DNA of 64,000 nucleotides from Sapria himalayana. Taxonomy: Eukaryota; Streptophyta; Magnoliopsida; Malpighiales; Rafflesiaceae. Made by a program: the position numbers and the translations under genes. Shown in pieces: positions 1 through 16,400 of the stretch (its first letter is position 1; each line of letters begins with the position of its first letter). Below the pieces are notes generated by a model that made no database searches, had not been told where the DNA came from, and saw only the letters and a program-made list of their open reading frames with translations. The DNA is taken from NCBI GenBank assembly GCA_029783825.1, contig JAREIK010002677.1, positions 511,883 to 575,882 on the forward strand. The letters run 5' to 3'.

Positions 1-689
1 AAAAGCAAAAGTCATGACCCTAGAAATAGTTAAAGCTCGAGTACTACTCTTTATAACTTTCTATAGCTAAAATTCTTTGGGATTGGAAATATCACTAAAA
101 CCTTTTTCCTTTGATTTGTGACCTCAAGTGTCAAATGCAAGACTAATATTTTGAGCAATGATTAAAACCTTTTATACATTTGAATATGATTTATTTACAC
201 CGTTTTGGGTATTGTGAGCTTGTATACATACTCATTTAATATAAAAAAAATTAATGATACTTTTCATATCCATGAGGATATAAAAAGGGCCTAGACATGG
301 CAATAAATAATTTTTTTGATTCTTGATTGAAAGCGAGCCCATACTTCTTGCCCTGCTCAACTACCCTAGGGGCTAGTTTGATCTATAGGCTACATGTGGT
401 TGTTTTTTAGATGTACTATGTTTTAAAAAAATTGCTTTGCGTGTGTGGATGAGAGATATTTTAGAAGAAATTACAATAATCATATAAATCATCCTCAACA
501 TCAAGCTATTTCACACATAGGGGTACAACTTTGGTTTAGTCTGTTAGCGTACATGAGTCAATTACCTTTGATAGCCCAGTGATTCAACATCAAATATGAT
601 GAATACATAATAGAGATAAGTAAAAGCTCCTATTATTTTGGTTGAGTTTTATCAATCATTCAAGAGTTGAGAGAGGAACAAAATAAATT
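1..689. other. Unassigned sequence left of the satellite
   Basis: This stretch is less repetitive than the DNA to its right and has no long open frame. I recognise no gene, RNA or transposon end in it. A moderately GC-rich patch near 330-400 could be a transposon or gene scrap, but nothing identifies it. Satellite-type sequence takes over from about 690. Confidence 0.5.
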
Positions 690-3600
690 ATTCTATATAT
701 ATTTTAATTTTAATTTTAATTATTTATCAGTTTATTTTTATAGAATATTAATTACCCAATAAATTATTAGTGAGACAGATTTAAATTTAAATTAAATCGG
801 TATATCCTAAATAATAAAGAATAAATCTCATTTTTTATTTTAATTTTAAATTCAAATTTAATTATTTATTTGTTTGATTTTATATAATTAATTACAAAAT
901 AAATTATGAGTTACACAATATAATTTATATAAATAATTTTTCATCAAAATAATATTAAAACTTTTTAAAACAAAAAATTTCAAAACAAAAAATTATTATA
1001 TAGTAATATATTTTTCTTTGCTTCTTAATCATTTTAGGTTTTGTAATTATATTAATTGATATCTATCTTATTAATAATAGATTATTAATAAATTTTTTGA
1101 TCATTATTAGAATATTTATGAATAAATAGTTTATATTGAATTTATTATTATATATAATTATTATTATAACTAAATATTGAATTCATTTTGAAAAAAATTT
1201 AAAAATTATAATATTTCAATGTTATAACCTTAAAATGAGAAAAAAATAATAAAATAATTTTTTGTTATTCATTTTTTAATAACCTATAGATCATGAAATG
1301 CTTACTTACTTAAATCAGTAAGCTTTAACCTAGAAACCCCTAAATACATAAACCTTTTAACAGCTATACTACTTAATAATCTAATAATCTCATTTTTATT
1401 TCTATTTATTATAATTTAAATATTGATTTAATTATTTATAGTTTAATTTTTTAGAAAAATTAATTACAAAATAAATTTCGAGTGAGACAATATTATTTTA
1501 AATAATTTATTTTAAAAAAAATATAAGCTTATAAAAAAAAGGAAAATTTAAAAGATTAAATATTATTTTAGTAATATTTTTGATTTGATTTTGAATCATT
1601 TTGTGTTATGTAATATTTTTTAATTATATTTTATTATTAATAATAGTTTTTAATTTAATTTTGATCATTATTATAATATCTATCATTAAAATTTTTATAT
1701 TGAATTTATATGATATATATAATTAGTAAGATTAATATATTATACATGGTATTCACATTTCAAAAAATTTTAAAATTATTTTATTTTCAAGGTTATAACC
1801 TTTGAAAATCAGAAAAATCAAAAATAGAATTTTAAATTTTTATTATAAATAAACCTATAAACCACTAAATGACTAAAACATAAATTGCTAAACTCCTAAA
1901 CGACAAAACTTCTAAATAATCAAACCATTAAACCGGTATACCATATATAATAATCATAAATCTCATTTTAATTTGTATTCATTATAATTTTAAATATTCA
2001 TTTAATTAGTTTATTGTTTATTTTTATAGAAATATAATCACAAAATAAATAATGAGTGAGATAAATATAAATTTAATAATTTATTTTAATCAAAAAAAAA
2101 TAAGTTATATAAAGAGTAAAAATGGAAAAAACAAAAAAGTATTATTTAGTAATTATTTTACTTTGATTTTGAATCATTATATATAGGTTTTGCAATTATA
2201 TTTAATTGCCATCAATCTTATTATAAGAGTTATTAATTTATATTGATCATTTTATAATATCGACGATAAAATTACTTATAATCAATTAAAATATTTATAA
2301 TTATAATTATTATAACTAAATATTATATTACATTTGAAAAAAATTTAAAAATTATTATATTTTCACAAGGTTGAACCTTCAAAAATTATAAAAAATCACA
2401 AAAATAATTTTTATATTATTTTATATTTAATAAAATTAAAAACCACTAAATGCCTAAACATTTAAATATCTAGACTCCTAAACCCCAAAACCCCCTAAAT
2501 ACTTTAAACGATTAAACCTATATAACCTAAATAATAAATAATAAATCTCATTTTTATTTGTATTCATTATAATTTTAAATATTGAATTTCATTATTTTTT
2601 AGTTTATTTTTATAGAAATATTAATTACAAAATAAATATTGAGTGAGACAGATATAATGTAAATAAATTATTTTTTATGAAAAAAAAAATAAGCTAATAA
2701 AAATAAACAAAATTTGAAAATTTAAAATTGTATTTAGTAATATAATTTACTTTTATTTTTATTTAATTTGGGTTCTGCAAATATATTTTAATTAATATCT
2801 ATCTTATTAATAATAATTTATTAATTTATTTTTTCATCATTTTTAATAATATATTAATAAATTTTTTATATTGAATCTACACCAAATATAATTATTAAGA
2901 TTATTATAACTAAGTATTGTATTCATATTTAAGAACTATTAAAAATTATTATATTTTTAAAGGTTATAATCTTTGAAAATCACGAAAATTGATAAAAATA
3001 AATTTTTTGTTATTTCATTGATTAAATAAAACCTATAAACTTGAAAATGTGCAAACATATAAATCAATAAATTCTTTAACCACAAAAAACTTAAACAATT
3101 AAATAGTTATACTCTAATAATAAATCATAAATCTCATTTTAATTAGTAATTTAAATATATATTTTAATTATTTATAAGTTTATTTTTATAGAAATATAAA
3201 TTAAAAAATAAATTATTAGTGAGACAAATATTATTTAAATAATTTATTTTTCATCAAAAAATATATAGGCTTATAAATGGATACAAAAATTTAAAAATTA
3301 AAAATTAATATTTAGTAAAATTCTTCACTTTGATTTTGAGTCATTTTAGGGTTTGCTAATATATTTTAAATAATATTTATCTTATTAATAATTAGTTATT
3401 ACTTTTTTATGATCATTATTATAATAAATATCAGTAAAATAGTTTATATTGAATTTTTATTATATGTAATTATTATGATTATTATAAATTCATATTGTAT
3501 TCACTTTTCAAAAAAAAATTAAAAATTATTATATTTTCAAAGGTAACCTTCAAAAATAAGAAAAAATAACAAAAATAAATTTTTTGTTTTTATATTTTTT

Positions 3601-5994
3601 ATATAAAACCTATAAACCACTAAATGACTAAATACTAAATTGACTAAACTCCTAAACCCCGAAGCCCATAAATACTTAAAAAATTAAATTAGTATAGTCT
3701 AAATAATAAATCATAAATCTCAGTTTTATTAGTATTCATTATAATTTTAAATATTAATTTTAATTATTTATCAGTTAATTTTTATAGAAATATTAATTAC
3801 AAAATAAATATTAGTGCGATATATATAATTTAAATTATTTATTTTTAATCAAAAAAATGCTCATAAAAAGAGGCTCAATTATAAAAATAAAAAATTATTA
3901 TTTAATAATATATCTTATTTTGATTTTGAATCATTTTAGATTTTACAATTATATTTTAATTTTATCATTCTTATAAATACAAGTTTATTAATTTATTTAT
4001 TAATCATTATTATAATATCTATCAATAAAATTATTTATATTGAGTTTACATTATATATAATTATTTAGATTATTATAACTAAATATTATATTCACATTTA
4101 AAAAAAATTAAAATTATTATATTTTCAAAGGTTACAACCTTCAAAAGTTAAAAAAAATCAAAAAATTAAATTTTTTGTTTTTTCATTCTTTAAATAAAAA
4201 CTATAAATCACTAAAGGTCTAAACAATTAAATCACTAAACTCCTAAACCACAAAACACCTAAATACTTAAACCATTAAACCGATATATCCTGAATAATAA
4301 ATAATAAATCTCAATTTTATTTGTATTCATTATAATTTTAAATATTCATTTTAATTATTTAGTAGTTAATTATTGTAGAATTATAAATTACAAAATAAAT
4401 TATGAGTAATACAAATATAATTTAAATAATTTATTTTTAATAACAAAATTATAAACTTATAAAAAAAGCAAAACATTAAAAAAATTATTATTTAGTAATA
4501 TATTTTACTTTGATTTGAATAAATTTAGATTTTGACAATACTTTTTAAATAATAACTATTTTATTAATAATAGTTAATTAATTTATTTTTTGATCATAAT
4601 TATAATATCTAGCAATATAATTATTTATATTGAATTTAAATGAATTATAATTATGAAGCTTATAATAAATAAATATTATATTACATTTGAAAAAAATTTA
4701 ACAATTATTATATTTTCAGAGGATATAATCTTCAAAAATTAGAAAAAATAATATATATAAATTTTTTGCTATATCATTGTTTAAATAAAACTTATAAACC
4801 ACTATATGCCTAAACACTTAAATATCTAAACTCCTAAACACAAAAGGCCCTAAATATCTTAATCTTTAAACACATAAACCTTAAATATAATTTAAATAAT
4901 TTATTAAAATATTAATTACAAAATAAATTATGAGTGATACAAATATAATTTAAATAATTTATTTTTCATCAAAAAAAATATAAGCTTATAAAAAGAAGCA
5001 AAAACTAAAAATAAAAATTATTATTTAGTAATAAATTTTACTTGGATTTTGAATAATTTTATCTTTTGTAATTATATTTTAATTTATATCCATCTTAATA
5101 AAAATAACATATTAATTTATTTTTTGATAATTGATATCATATCTATCAATAAAATTGTTTATATTTAGTTTATATTATATATAATTATAATGATTATTAT
5201 TACTAAATATTGTATTCACATTTTTTAAAAAATATTAAAATTATTATATTGTCAAAGCTTATAACCTTTAAAAATATGAAAAAATATCAAAAATAATTTT
5301 TTTGTTAATTCATTATTTAAACAAAACCTATAAATCACTAAATGCCAAAAAACATAAATCGCTAAAATCTTAAATGACAAAACCTCTAAATACTTAAAAT
5401 ATTAAACTGGTATACATTAATAATAATAATTCATAAATCTCATTTTAATTTTTATTCAATATAATTTTATATTTTTATTTTGCTTATTTATCAGTTTATT
5501 TTTATTGAAATATTAATTATAAAATAAATTATTAGTGAGACAGATATAATTTGAATTAAACTGGTATACCCTAAATAATAAAGAATAAATCTCATTTTTT
5601 TTCATTATAATTTTTAATATTCATTTTAATTATTTATTTGTTTATTTTTATATAAATATTAATTAAATAATAAATTATGAGTTGGACAAATATAATTTAT
5701 ATAAATTATTTTTCATCAAAAAAAATATAGATAAACTTATTTAAAAAAAAATTAAAAACAAAAAATTATTATATAATAATATAATTTGATTTGCTTCTGA
5801 ATCTTTATAGGTTTTGTAATTATATTTTAATTGATATCTATCTTATTAATAATAGATTATTAATTTATTTTTTGATCATTATTAGAATATTTATCAATAA
5901 TATTATTTATATTGAATTTATATGATATATAAATATAATGATTTTTATAAATAAATATTGAATTCACATTTGCAAAAAATTTAAAAATTATTAT

Positions 5995-6022
5995 ATTTTC
6001 AAAGGTTATAACCTTTGAAAAT
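5995..6022. repeat. Perfect 28-bp palindrome in a satellite monomer
   Basis: The half-site ATTTTCAAAGGTTA is followed directly by its exact reverse complement, with no spacer. The same position in nearly every monomer carries a perfect or slightly imperfect version. It could form a hairpin or cruciform, or bind a dimeric protein. No function is shown. Confidence 0.9.
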
Positions 6023-7339
6023 ATAAAAAAAATAATAAAAATAAATATTTTGTTATTTAAATTTTTAAATAAAACCTATAAACCACTAAATGCACATAAA
6101 GTTAAATTAGTAAACTCCTAAAGCCCGTAATGCCTAAATACATAAACCATTAAACTACTATATACTACTTAATAATTAAGAAATCTAATTTTTATTTCAA
6201 TTTATTATAATTTTATATATTCATTTTAATTATTTATTAGTTTATTTTTATATAAATTTTAATTACAAAATAAATTATGAGTGCGACAAATATAATTTAT
6301 ATAATTTATTTTTAATAAAAAAAAATATATTCTTATAAAAAGAAGTAAAAATTTAAAAATTAAAAATTATTATCAAATAATATTTGTTACTTTAATTTTG
6401 AATCAATTTGGGTTTTCTAAATATTTTTTAATTAATATCTATCTTATTATAAATAGTTTATTAATTTAATTTGTGATCATTATTATAATATCTTTCGATA
6501 AAATTATTTATATTGAATTTATATGATATATAATTATTAAAATTATTATAACTAAATATTGTATTCATATTTCAAAAAATTTTAAATATTATTATATTTT
6601 CAAAGGTTATAACCTATGAAAATGACAAAAAATTACAAATTTTTTTTTGTTATTTTATTGTTTAAATAAAACCTATGAACCACTAAATGCCTAAAGACAT
6701 GAATCACTAAACACCTATATGACAAAACCTATAAATACTTAAACTATTAAATTGGTATACATTAATAATAAATCATAAATCTCATTTTAATTTTTATTGA
6801 GTATAATTTTATATTTTTATTTTAATTATTTATTAGTTAATTTTTATAGAAATATTAATTACAAAATAAATTATTATTGAGACAGATATAATTTAAATTA
6901 AACCGGTATACCTTAAATAACAAATAATAAATCTCATTTTTTTTCATTATAATTTTAAATATTCATTTTAATTATTTATTTGTTTATTTTTATATAAATA
7001 TTAATTAAAAAATAAATTATGAATTAGACAAATATAATTTATGTAAATTATTTTTAATCAAAAAAATATAGATAGATTTTTTAAAATATAAAAAAATACA
7101 AAACAAAAAATTATTATATACTAATATATTTTGGTTTGCTTATGAATCATTTTATGTTTTGAAATTATATTTTAATTGATATATATCTTATTAATAATAG
7201 ATTATTAATTTATTTTTAGATCATTATTAGAATATTAATCACTAAAATTGTTTATATTGAATTTATATGATATATAAATATAATGATTATTATAACTAAA
7301 TATTGAATTTGCTTTTGAAAAAAATTTAAAAATTATTAT

Positions 7340-7367
7340 ATTTTCGAAGGTTATAACCTTCGAAAAT
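7340..7367. repeat. Perfect 28-bp palindrome, covariant version
   Basis: This copy reads ATTTTCGAAGGTTA plus its exact reverse complement. Compared with the copy at 5995 it differs at one base in each arm, and the two changes compensate so that symmetry is kept. Confidence 0.9.
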
Positions 7368-9658
7368 ATCAAAAAATATTAAAAATAATTTTTTTGTTAT
7401 TTTATTTTTTAAATAAAACCTATAAACCACTAAATGGATACACAATTAAATCAGTTTACTCCTAAACCCCATAATACCTTAATACATAAACTATTAAACC
7501 ACTATATAATACATAATAATTAATAAATCTAATTTTTATTTCTATTTATTATAATATTAAATATTCATTTAATTATTTATTAGTTTATTTTTATAGAAAT
7601 ATTTATTACAAAATAAATTATGAGTAAGACAAATATAATTTAAATAATTTTTTTTAATCAAAAAATATATATACGCTTATAAAAGATGTAAAATTTAAAA
7701 ATTAAAAATTATTATTCAGTAATATATTTTACTTTAATTTTGAATCAATTTGGGTTTTGTAAATATATTTTAATTAATATCTATCTTATTATTAATAGTT
7801 TAATAATATAATTTTTGATCATTATTATAATAACTATCAATAAAATTGTTTATATTGAATTTATATGATGTATGATTATTAATAATATAACTAAATATTG
7901 TATTCACATTTCATAAAGTTTTAAATCTCAAAACCATTAAACTAGTATATATTAATAATAAAACATAAATTTCATTTTAATTTTTATTCAGTATAATTTA
8001 AAATTTTTATTTTAATTATTTATCAGTTTATTTTTATAAAAATATTAATTACAAAATAAATTATTAGTGAGACAAATATAATTTAAAAAATTTATATTTC
8101 ATCAAAAAAATATAAGCATATAAAAATAGGCACAATTTTAACAACAAAAATTTATTATTTAGTAGAATATTTTATTTTGATTTTGTATCATTTTAGATTT
8201 TGCTATTATATTTTAATTTACTTTTGATAATATAATTTAAATAATATACTTTTGATAACAAAAAATATAAACTTATAAAAAGAAGCAAAACATCAAAAAC
8301 ATTATTATTTAGTAATTTATTTTACTTTTATTTTGAATAAATTTAGGTTTTGCAAATATATTTTAAATAATATCTATCTTATTTATAGTAGTTTATTAAT
8401 TTATTTTTTGATCATTAATATAATATTTATCAATATAATTGTTTATATTAAATTTATATGATATATAATAATTATTATTATCATAACTAAATAAAGTATA
8501 CACATTTAAAAAAATTTAAAAATTATTATATTTTCAAATGTTATACCTTCGAAATTGAGAAAAAATAACAAACAATAAATTTTTTGTTATATCATTGTTT
8601 AAATAAAACTTATAAACCATTAAATACCTAAACACATAAATCTCTAAACACCTAAACCCCGAAGCCCCTAAATACTTAAACCTTTAAACTCATAAACCTT
8701 AAATATAATTTAAATAATTTATTGAAGTATTAATTAAAAATAAATTATGTGTGATGCAAATATAATTTAAAAAATTTATTTTTTATCAAAAAAATATATA
8801 ATCTTATAAAATGAGGCAAAAACTAAAAAACAAAAATTATTATTTAATAATAAATTTACTTTGAATTTTAATCATTTTAGTTTTTGTAATTAAATTTTAA
8901 TTTATATCTATCATATTAATAATAGTTTATTAATTTATTTTTGGATAATTGATATAATATCTATCAATAAAATTGTTTATATTTAGTTTATATTATATAT
9001 TGTTATAATAATTATTATTACTAAATATTGTATTTACATTTTTAAAAAATTTTAAAATTATTATATTTTCAAAGGATATAATCTTTGAAATTTTGAAAAA
9101 ATATCAAAAATAATTTATTTGTTATTTCATTGTTTAAATAAAACCTATAAACCACTAAATGCCTTAATACTTAAATGAATAACTTCTAAATTTCGAAAAC
9201 CCTAAATAGATAATTTTTTAATCAGATATATCCTAAATAATAAACAATAAATATCATTTTTATTTTTTTCATTATAATTTTAAATATTCATTTTAATTAT
9301 TTATTGGTTTATTTTTATATAAATATTAATTACAAAATAAATTATGAGTTAGACAATTATAATTTATATAAATTATTTTTAATCAAAAAAATATAGATAA
9401 ACTTATAAAAAAAAATTAAAAACAAAAAATTATTATATAATAATATAATTTGCTTTGCTTCTGAATCATTATTGGTTTTGTTATTATATTTTAATTGATA
9501 TCTATCTTATTAATAATAGATTATTAATTTATTTTTTGATCATTATTAGAATATATATCAATAAAATTGTTTATATTGAATTTATATGATATTTATATAT
9601 AATGATTATTAAAACTAAATATTGAATTCACTTTTGAAAAAAATTTTAAAATTATTAT

Positions 9659-9686
9659 ATTTTCAAAGGTTATAACCTTTGAAAAT
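9659..9686. repeat. Perfect 28-bp palindrome in a satellite monomer
   Basis: Same sequence as the copy at 5995: ATTTTCAAAGGTTA followed by its reverse complement, at the equivalent monomer position. Confidence 0.9.
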
Positions 9687-12600
9687 GTGAAAAAATAAAA
9701 AAAATATTTTTTTTGATATTTCACTGTTTAAATAAAACCTATAAACCACTAAATGCCTAAACACTTAATTCAATAACTCCTAAATCTCTAAAACCCTAAA
9801 TAATAAATAATAAACCTTTTAAACCGGTAACCCTAAATAATAAATAATAAATCTCATTATTATTCTTTTCATTATAATTTAAATATTCATTTTAATTTTT
9901 TATTTGTTTATTTTTATATAAATATTAATTACAAAATAAATTATATGTTAGACAAATATAATTTATATAAATTATTTTTCATTAAAATGAAAAATAATTT
10001 ATTTTAAAAGAAAAAAAAATTTCAAAACAACAAATTATTATATAATAATATATTTTGCTTTCTTTTGAATCATTTTTATATAGTAATATATTTTTCATCT
10101 AAATATTATTATTTAGTAATATATTTTGATTTGATTTTGAATCATTGTGTTATGTAAATATATTTTAATTATTATTTATATTATTAATAATAGTTTTTTA
10201 ATTTAAATTATGATCATTATTATTATATCTATCATTAAAATTGTTTCTATTAAATTTTTATTATATATAATTAGTAAGATTAATATAATTATACATAGTA
10301 TTCACATTTCAAAAAAATTTTAAAAATTATTTTATTTTTAAAGGGTATAACCTTCGAAAATCAGAAAAAATCTAAAAAAAATATTTTTATTTTTATTATA
10401 TAAATAAACCCTATAAACAACGAAATGACTAAAAACATAAATTGATAAACTCCTAAACAACAAAACTCCTAAATAATCAAACCAATAAACCAGTATACCA
10501 CATATAATAAATCATAAATCTTATTTTAATTTGTATTCATTATAATTTTAAACATTCATTATAATTTTAAATATTTATTATAATTATTTATTAGTTTATT
10601 TTTTATCGAAATATTAATTACAAAATAAATAATGAGTTAGACAAATATAATTTTAATAATATATTTTTAATCACACAAAATATAAGCTTATAAAAAGAAG
10701 TAAAAATTTAAAAACAAAAAAGTATTATTTAGTAATATATTTTACTTTGATTTTGAATCATTATATATAGGTTTTGCAATTATATTTTAATTGCTATCAA
10801 TCTTATTAATACAAGTTTATTAATTTATTATTTGATCATTTTTATAATATCTAACAATAAAATTACTTATATTCAATTTAAATGTCTTATAATTAATTAA
10901 GAATATTATAACTAAAGATTATATTTACATTTGAAAAAAATTTAAAAATTATTATATTTTCAAAGGTTACCTTCAAAAATGATAAAAAATCACAAAAATA
11001 ATTTTTTTTATTATTTTATTATTTAAATAAAACTTATAAACCACTAAATGCCTAAACATTTAAATCTCTAGATTCATTAACTTGAAAATCCCCTAAATAC
11101 TTAAACCATTAAACCTATATAACCTAAATAATAAATAATAAATAATAAATCTCATTTTTATTTGTATTCATTATAATTTTAAATATTCATTTTAATTATT
11201 TTTTAGTTTATTTTTATAGAAATATAAATTACAAATTAAATAATGAGTGAGACATATATAATTTAAATAAATTATTTTTTATGAAAAAAAGCATATAAAA
11301 ATAAAGAAAATTACAAAATTTTAAAATTTTATTTAGTAATATAATTTACTTTGATTTTGAATTATTTTGGTTTCTACAAATATATTTTAATTAATATCTA
11401 TCTTATTAATATTAGTTTATTATTCTATTTGTTGATCATTATAATAATATATATTAATAAATTTATTTATATTGAATTTACAACAGATATAATTTTCAAG
11501 ATTATTATAACTAAGTATTATATTCATATTTTATAACTATTAAAAATATATTATATTTTTAAAGGTTATAACATTTGAAAATCACGAAAATTCATAAAAA
11601 TAAATTTTTCGTTATTTCTTTGATTAAATAAAACCTATAAACACCTAAATGTGTAAACATATAAATCAATAAACTCATTAACCCCAAAACAACAAAAAAC
11701 TTAAACAATTAAATAGTTATACCCTAAATAATAATATTAAATCTCATTTTTATTAGTATTCATTATAATTTTAAATATACATTTTAATTATTTATTTGTT
11801 TATTTTTATAGAAATATAAATTAAAAAATAAATTATTGGTGAGACAAATATAATTTAAATATTTTATTTTTCATCAAAAAATATATAGGCTTATAAATGG
11901 ATACAAAAATTTAAAATTTAAAAATTAATAATTCGTAAAATATTTCACTTTGATTTTGAATCATTTTAGGTTTTGCAAATACATTTTAAACAATATTTAT
12001 CTTATTAATAATTGTTCATTACTTTTTTATGATCATTATTATAATATTTATCAATAAAATAGTTTATATTGAATTTATATGATATATAATTATTATGATT
12101 ATTATAACTTCATATTATATTCGTTTTTCAAAAAAAAATTTAAATTATTATATTTTCAAAGGTTATAACATTCAAAAATGAGAAAAAAAAAACAAAACTA
12201 AATATTTTGTTATTTTATTTTTTATATAAAACCTATAAACCACTAAATGACTAAATTCTAAAATGACTAAACTCCTAAACCCCAAAGCCCATAAATACTT
12301 AAAACATTAAATTAGCATAGTCCAAATAATATATCATAAATCTAATTTTTATTTGTATTTATTATAATTTTAAATATTCGTTTTAATTATATATCAGTTT
12401 ATTTTTATAGAAATATTAATTACAAAATAAATTATTAGTGCGACATATATAGTTCAAATAATTTATTTTTCATTAAAAAAATGCGGATAAAAAAAAGGCA
12501 AATTTTTAAAAATAAATTATTATTATTTTGTAATATATCTTATTTTGATTTTGAATCATTTTAGATTTTACAATTATATTTTAATTTAGATCATTCTTAT

Positions 12601-13377
12601 AAATGCGAGTTTATTAATTTATTTATTCATCATTATTATAATATCTATCAATAAAATTATTTATATTGAGTTTATATTATATATAATTATTATGATTATT
12701 ATAACTAAATATTATATTCACATTTAAAAAAAATTAAAAATTATTATATTTTCAAAGTTTACCACCTTCAAAAATTAAGAAAAATCAAAAAATTAAATTT
12801 TTTGTTTTTTCTTTCTTTAAAAAAAACTATAAATCTCTAAAGGTCTAAACAATTAAATCTCTAAATTTCTGAAGCACGAAACACCTAAATACTTAAACCA
12901 TTAAACCAGTATATCCTGTATTAATTCTAATTTTTTATTAGTTTATTATTATAGAATTATAAATTACAAACTAAATTATGAGGAAAACAAATATAATATA
13001 AATAATTAAATAATTGATAATAAAAATATAAACTTATAAAAAAAGCAAAACATTAAAAAAAATTATTATTTAGTAATATATTTAACTTTGATTTGAATAA
13101 ATTTAGATTTTGCAAATACTTTTTAAATAATATCTATTTTATTAATAATAGTTTATTAATTTATTTTTTGATCATTATTATAATATCTAGTAATGTAATT
13201 ATTTATATTGAATTTATATGACTTATATTTATGAAGATTATTATAGATAAATATTATATTTACATTTGAAAAAAATTTAAAAATTATTATATTTTTAAAG
13301 GATATAACCTTCAAAAATTAGAAAAAATAAAAAAAATAAATTTTATGTTATATCATTGTTTAAATAAGACTTATAAA

Positions 13378-13457
13378 TCACTAAAGCCTTAAACACTTAA
13401 ATCTCTAAACTCCTTAACACAAAAGCTCCTATATACTTAAACCTTTAAACTCATAAA
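13378..13457. repeat. Octamer-phased CTAAA block within the satellite
   Basis: Ten consecutive 8-nt words can be read here (TCACTAAA, GCCTTAAA, CACTTAAA, TCTCTAAA and so on), nearly all ending in TAAA or a one-base variant. The equivalent block is present after the dyad in each monomer, often with words such as CCCCTAAA or TCCTAAAC. It resembles the plant telomere strand (CCCTAAA), but the register is 8 nt, not 7. It is not a functional telomere tract. Confidence 0.7.
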
Positions 13458-16400
13458 CCATAATTATATTTTAAATAATTTATTAAAATATTAATTACAA
13501 AATAAATTATGAGTGATATAAATGTAATTAAAATAATTTATTTTTCATCAATAAAAATATATAAGCTTATAAAAAGAAGCAAAACTAAAAAACAAAAATT
13601 ATTATTTAGTAATAAATTTTACTTTGATTTTGAATAATTTTAGGATTTGCAATTATATTTTAATCAATATCTATCATATTAATAATAACATATTACTTTA
13701 TTTCTTTATAATTGATTTAATATATATCAATAAAATACTTTATATTTTGTTTAGATTATATATAATTATAATGATTATTATTACAAAATATTGTATTCAC
13801 ATTTTTAAAAAATTTTAAATTTATTATATTTTCAAAACTAATCCTATAAATCCTTTAAAAATGTGAGAAAATATCAAAAATAATTTTTTTGATATTTGAT
13901 TTTTTAAATAAATCCTATAAACAACTAATTGCCTAAACACGTAAATCAATAACTCCTAAATCTCTAAAACCCTAAAAAGATAATCCTTTTAAACTAGTAT
14001 ACCCTAAATAATAAATAATAAATCTCAATATTATTTTTTTCATTATAATTTAATATATTCATTTTAATTATTTATTCGTTTATTTTTATATAAATATAAA
14101 TTAAAAAATAAATTATGAGTTAGACAAATATAATTTATATAAATTATTTTTCATCGAAAAATATAGATAAACTTATAAAAAGAATAAAAAATTTAAAAAC
14201 TAAAATTTATTATATAGTAATATATTTTGCTCTCCTTCTGAGTCATTTTAGATTTTGTAATTATAATTTAATTGATATCTATCTTATTAATAATTGTTTA
14301 TTAATTTATTTTTTGATCATTATTAGAATATGTATCAATAAAATTGTTTATATTGAATTTATATGATATATAAATATAATGATTATTATAACTAAATATT
14401 GAATTCCCTTTTGAAAAAAATTTAAAAATTATTATATTTCAAAAGGTTATAACCTTTGGAAATATGAAAAAATAATAAAAATAAATTTTATGTTATTTTA
14501 TTTTTAAAATAAAACCTATAAACTACTAAATGCATACATAGTTATATTAGTAAACTCCTAAACCCCGTAATGCCTAAATACATAAACCATTAAGGCGCTA
14601 TATACTACTTAATAATTAATAAATTGAATTTTTATTTCAATTTATTATTATTTTAAATATTCATTTTAATTATTTATTAGTTTATTTTTATAGAAATTTT
14701 TATTACAAAATAAATTATGAGTGCGACACATAATTTAAAAAATTTATTTGTAATCAAAAGATATATATATATATATATGCTTTTAAAAGAAATATACAAG
14801 AAGTATTATTAAAAATTAAAAATTATTATCAACTATTATATTTTACTTTAATTTTGAATTAATTTGGATTTTGTAAATATTTTTTAATTAATATCTATCT
14901 TATTATAAATAGTTAATTAATTTAATTTTTGATCATTATTATAATATCTATCAATAAAAGTGTTTATATTTATTTTATATGATATATAATAATTAAAAGT
15001 ATTATAACTAAATATTGTATTCAAATTTCAAAAAATTTTAAATATTATTAAATTTTCAAAGGTTATAACATTTGAAAATGACAAAAAATTACAATTTTTT
15101 TTGTTATTTTATTGTTTAAAGAAAACCTATAAATCATTAAATACCTAAAAACATAAATCACTATACTTCTAAACAACAAAACCTCAAAATATTAAACCAT
15201 TAAACTAATATACATTAATAATAAATCATAAATCTCATTTTAATTTTTATTCAATATAATTTTAATTTTTTTTAATTATTTATCAGTTTATTTTTATAGA
15301 AATATTATTTACAAAATAAATTTTTAGTGAGAAAGATATAACTTAAATTAAATCGGTATACCCTAAATAATAAATAATAAATCTCATTTTTTTTCATTAT
15401 TATTTTTAATATTCATTTTAATTATTAATTTTTTATTTTTATATAAATATTAATTAAAAAATAAATTATGAGTTAGACAAATATAATTTATGTAAATTAT
15501 TTTTAATCAAAAAATATAGAAAAACTTTTTGAAATAAAAAAAAATTTCAAAACAAAAAATTATTATAAAGTAATATATTTTGCTTTGATTATGAATCATT
15601 TTATGATTTGTAATTATATTTTAATTGATATCTATCTTATTAATAATAGATTATTAATTTATTTTTTGATCATTATTAGAATATTTATCACTAAAATTGT
15701 TTATGTTGGAATATGATATATAAATATATTGATTATTATAACTAAATTTTAAATTCACTTTTGAAAAAAATTTAAAAATTATTATATTTTCAAAAGTTAT
15801 AACCTTTGAAAATATCAAAAAATAATAAAAATAAATATTTTGTTATTTTATTTTCTAAATAAAACCTATAAACCACTAAATGCATACGCAATTAAATCAG
15901 TAAACACCTAAACCCCTTAATACCTAAATACATAAACAATTAAACATCTATAATACATAATAATTAATAAATCTAATTTTAATTTCTATTAATTATAGTT
16001 TATATATTCATTTTAATTATTTATTAGTTTATTTTTATAGAAATATTTATTATAAAATAAATTTTGAGTGAGACACATAATTTAAATAATTTATTTTTAA
16101 TTAAAAAAAAAATATAGGCTTATAAAAGAAGTAAAAATTTAAAAATTAAAAATTATTATACAGTAATATATTTTACTTTAATTTTGAATCAATTTGGGTT
16201 TTGTAAATTTTTTTTAATTAATATCTATCTTATTATAAATAGTTTATTAATTTAATTTTTGATCTTTATTATAATATCTATCAATAAAATTATTTATATT
16301 GTATTTATATCATATATAATTATTAATTTTATTATAACTAAATATTATATTCACATTTCAAAAAATTTTAAATATTATTATATTTTCAAAGGTTATAACC

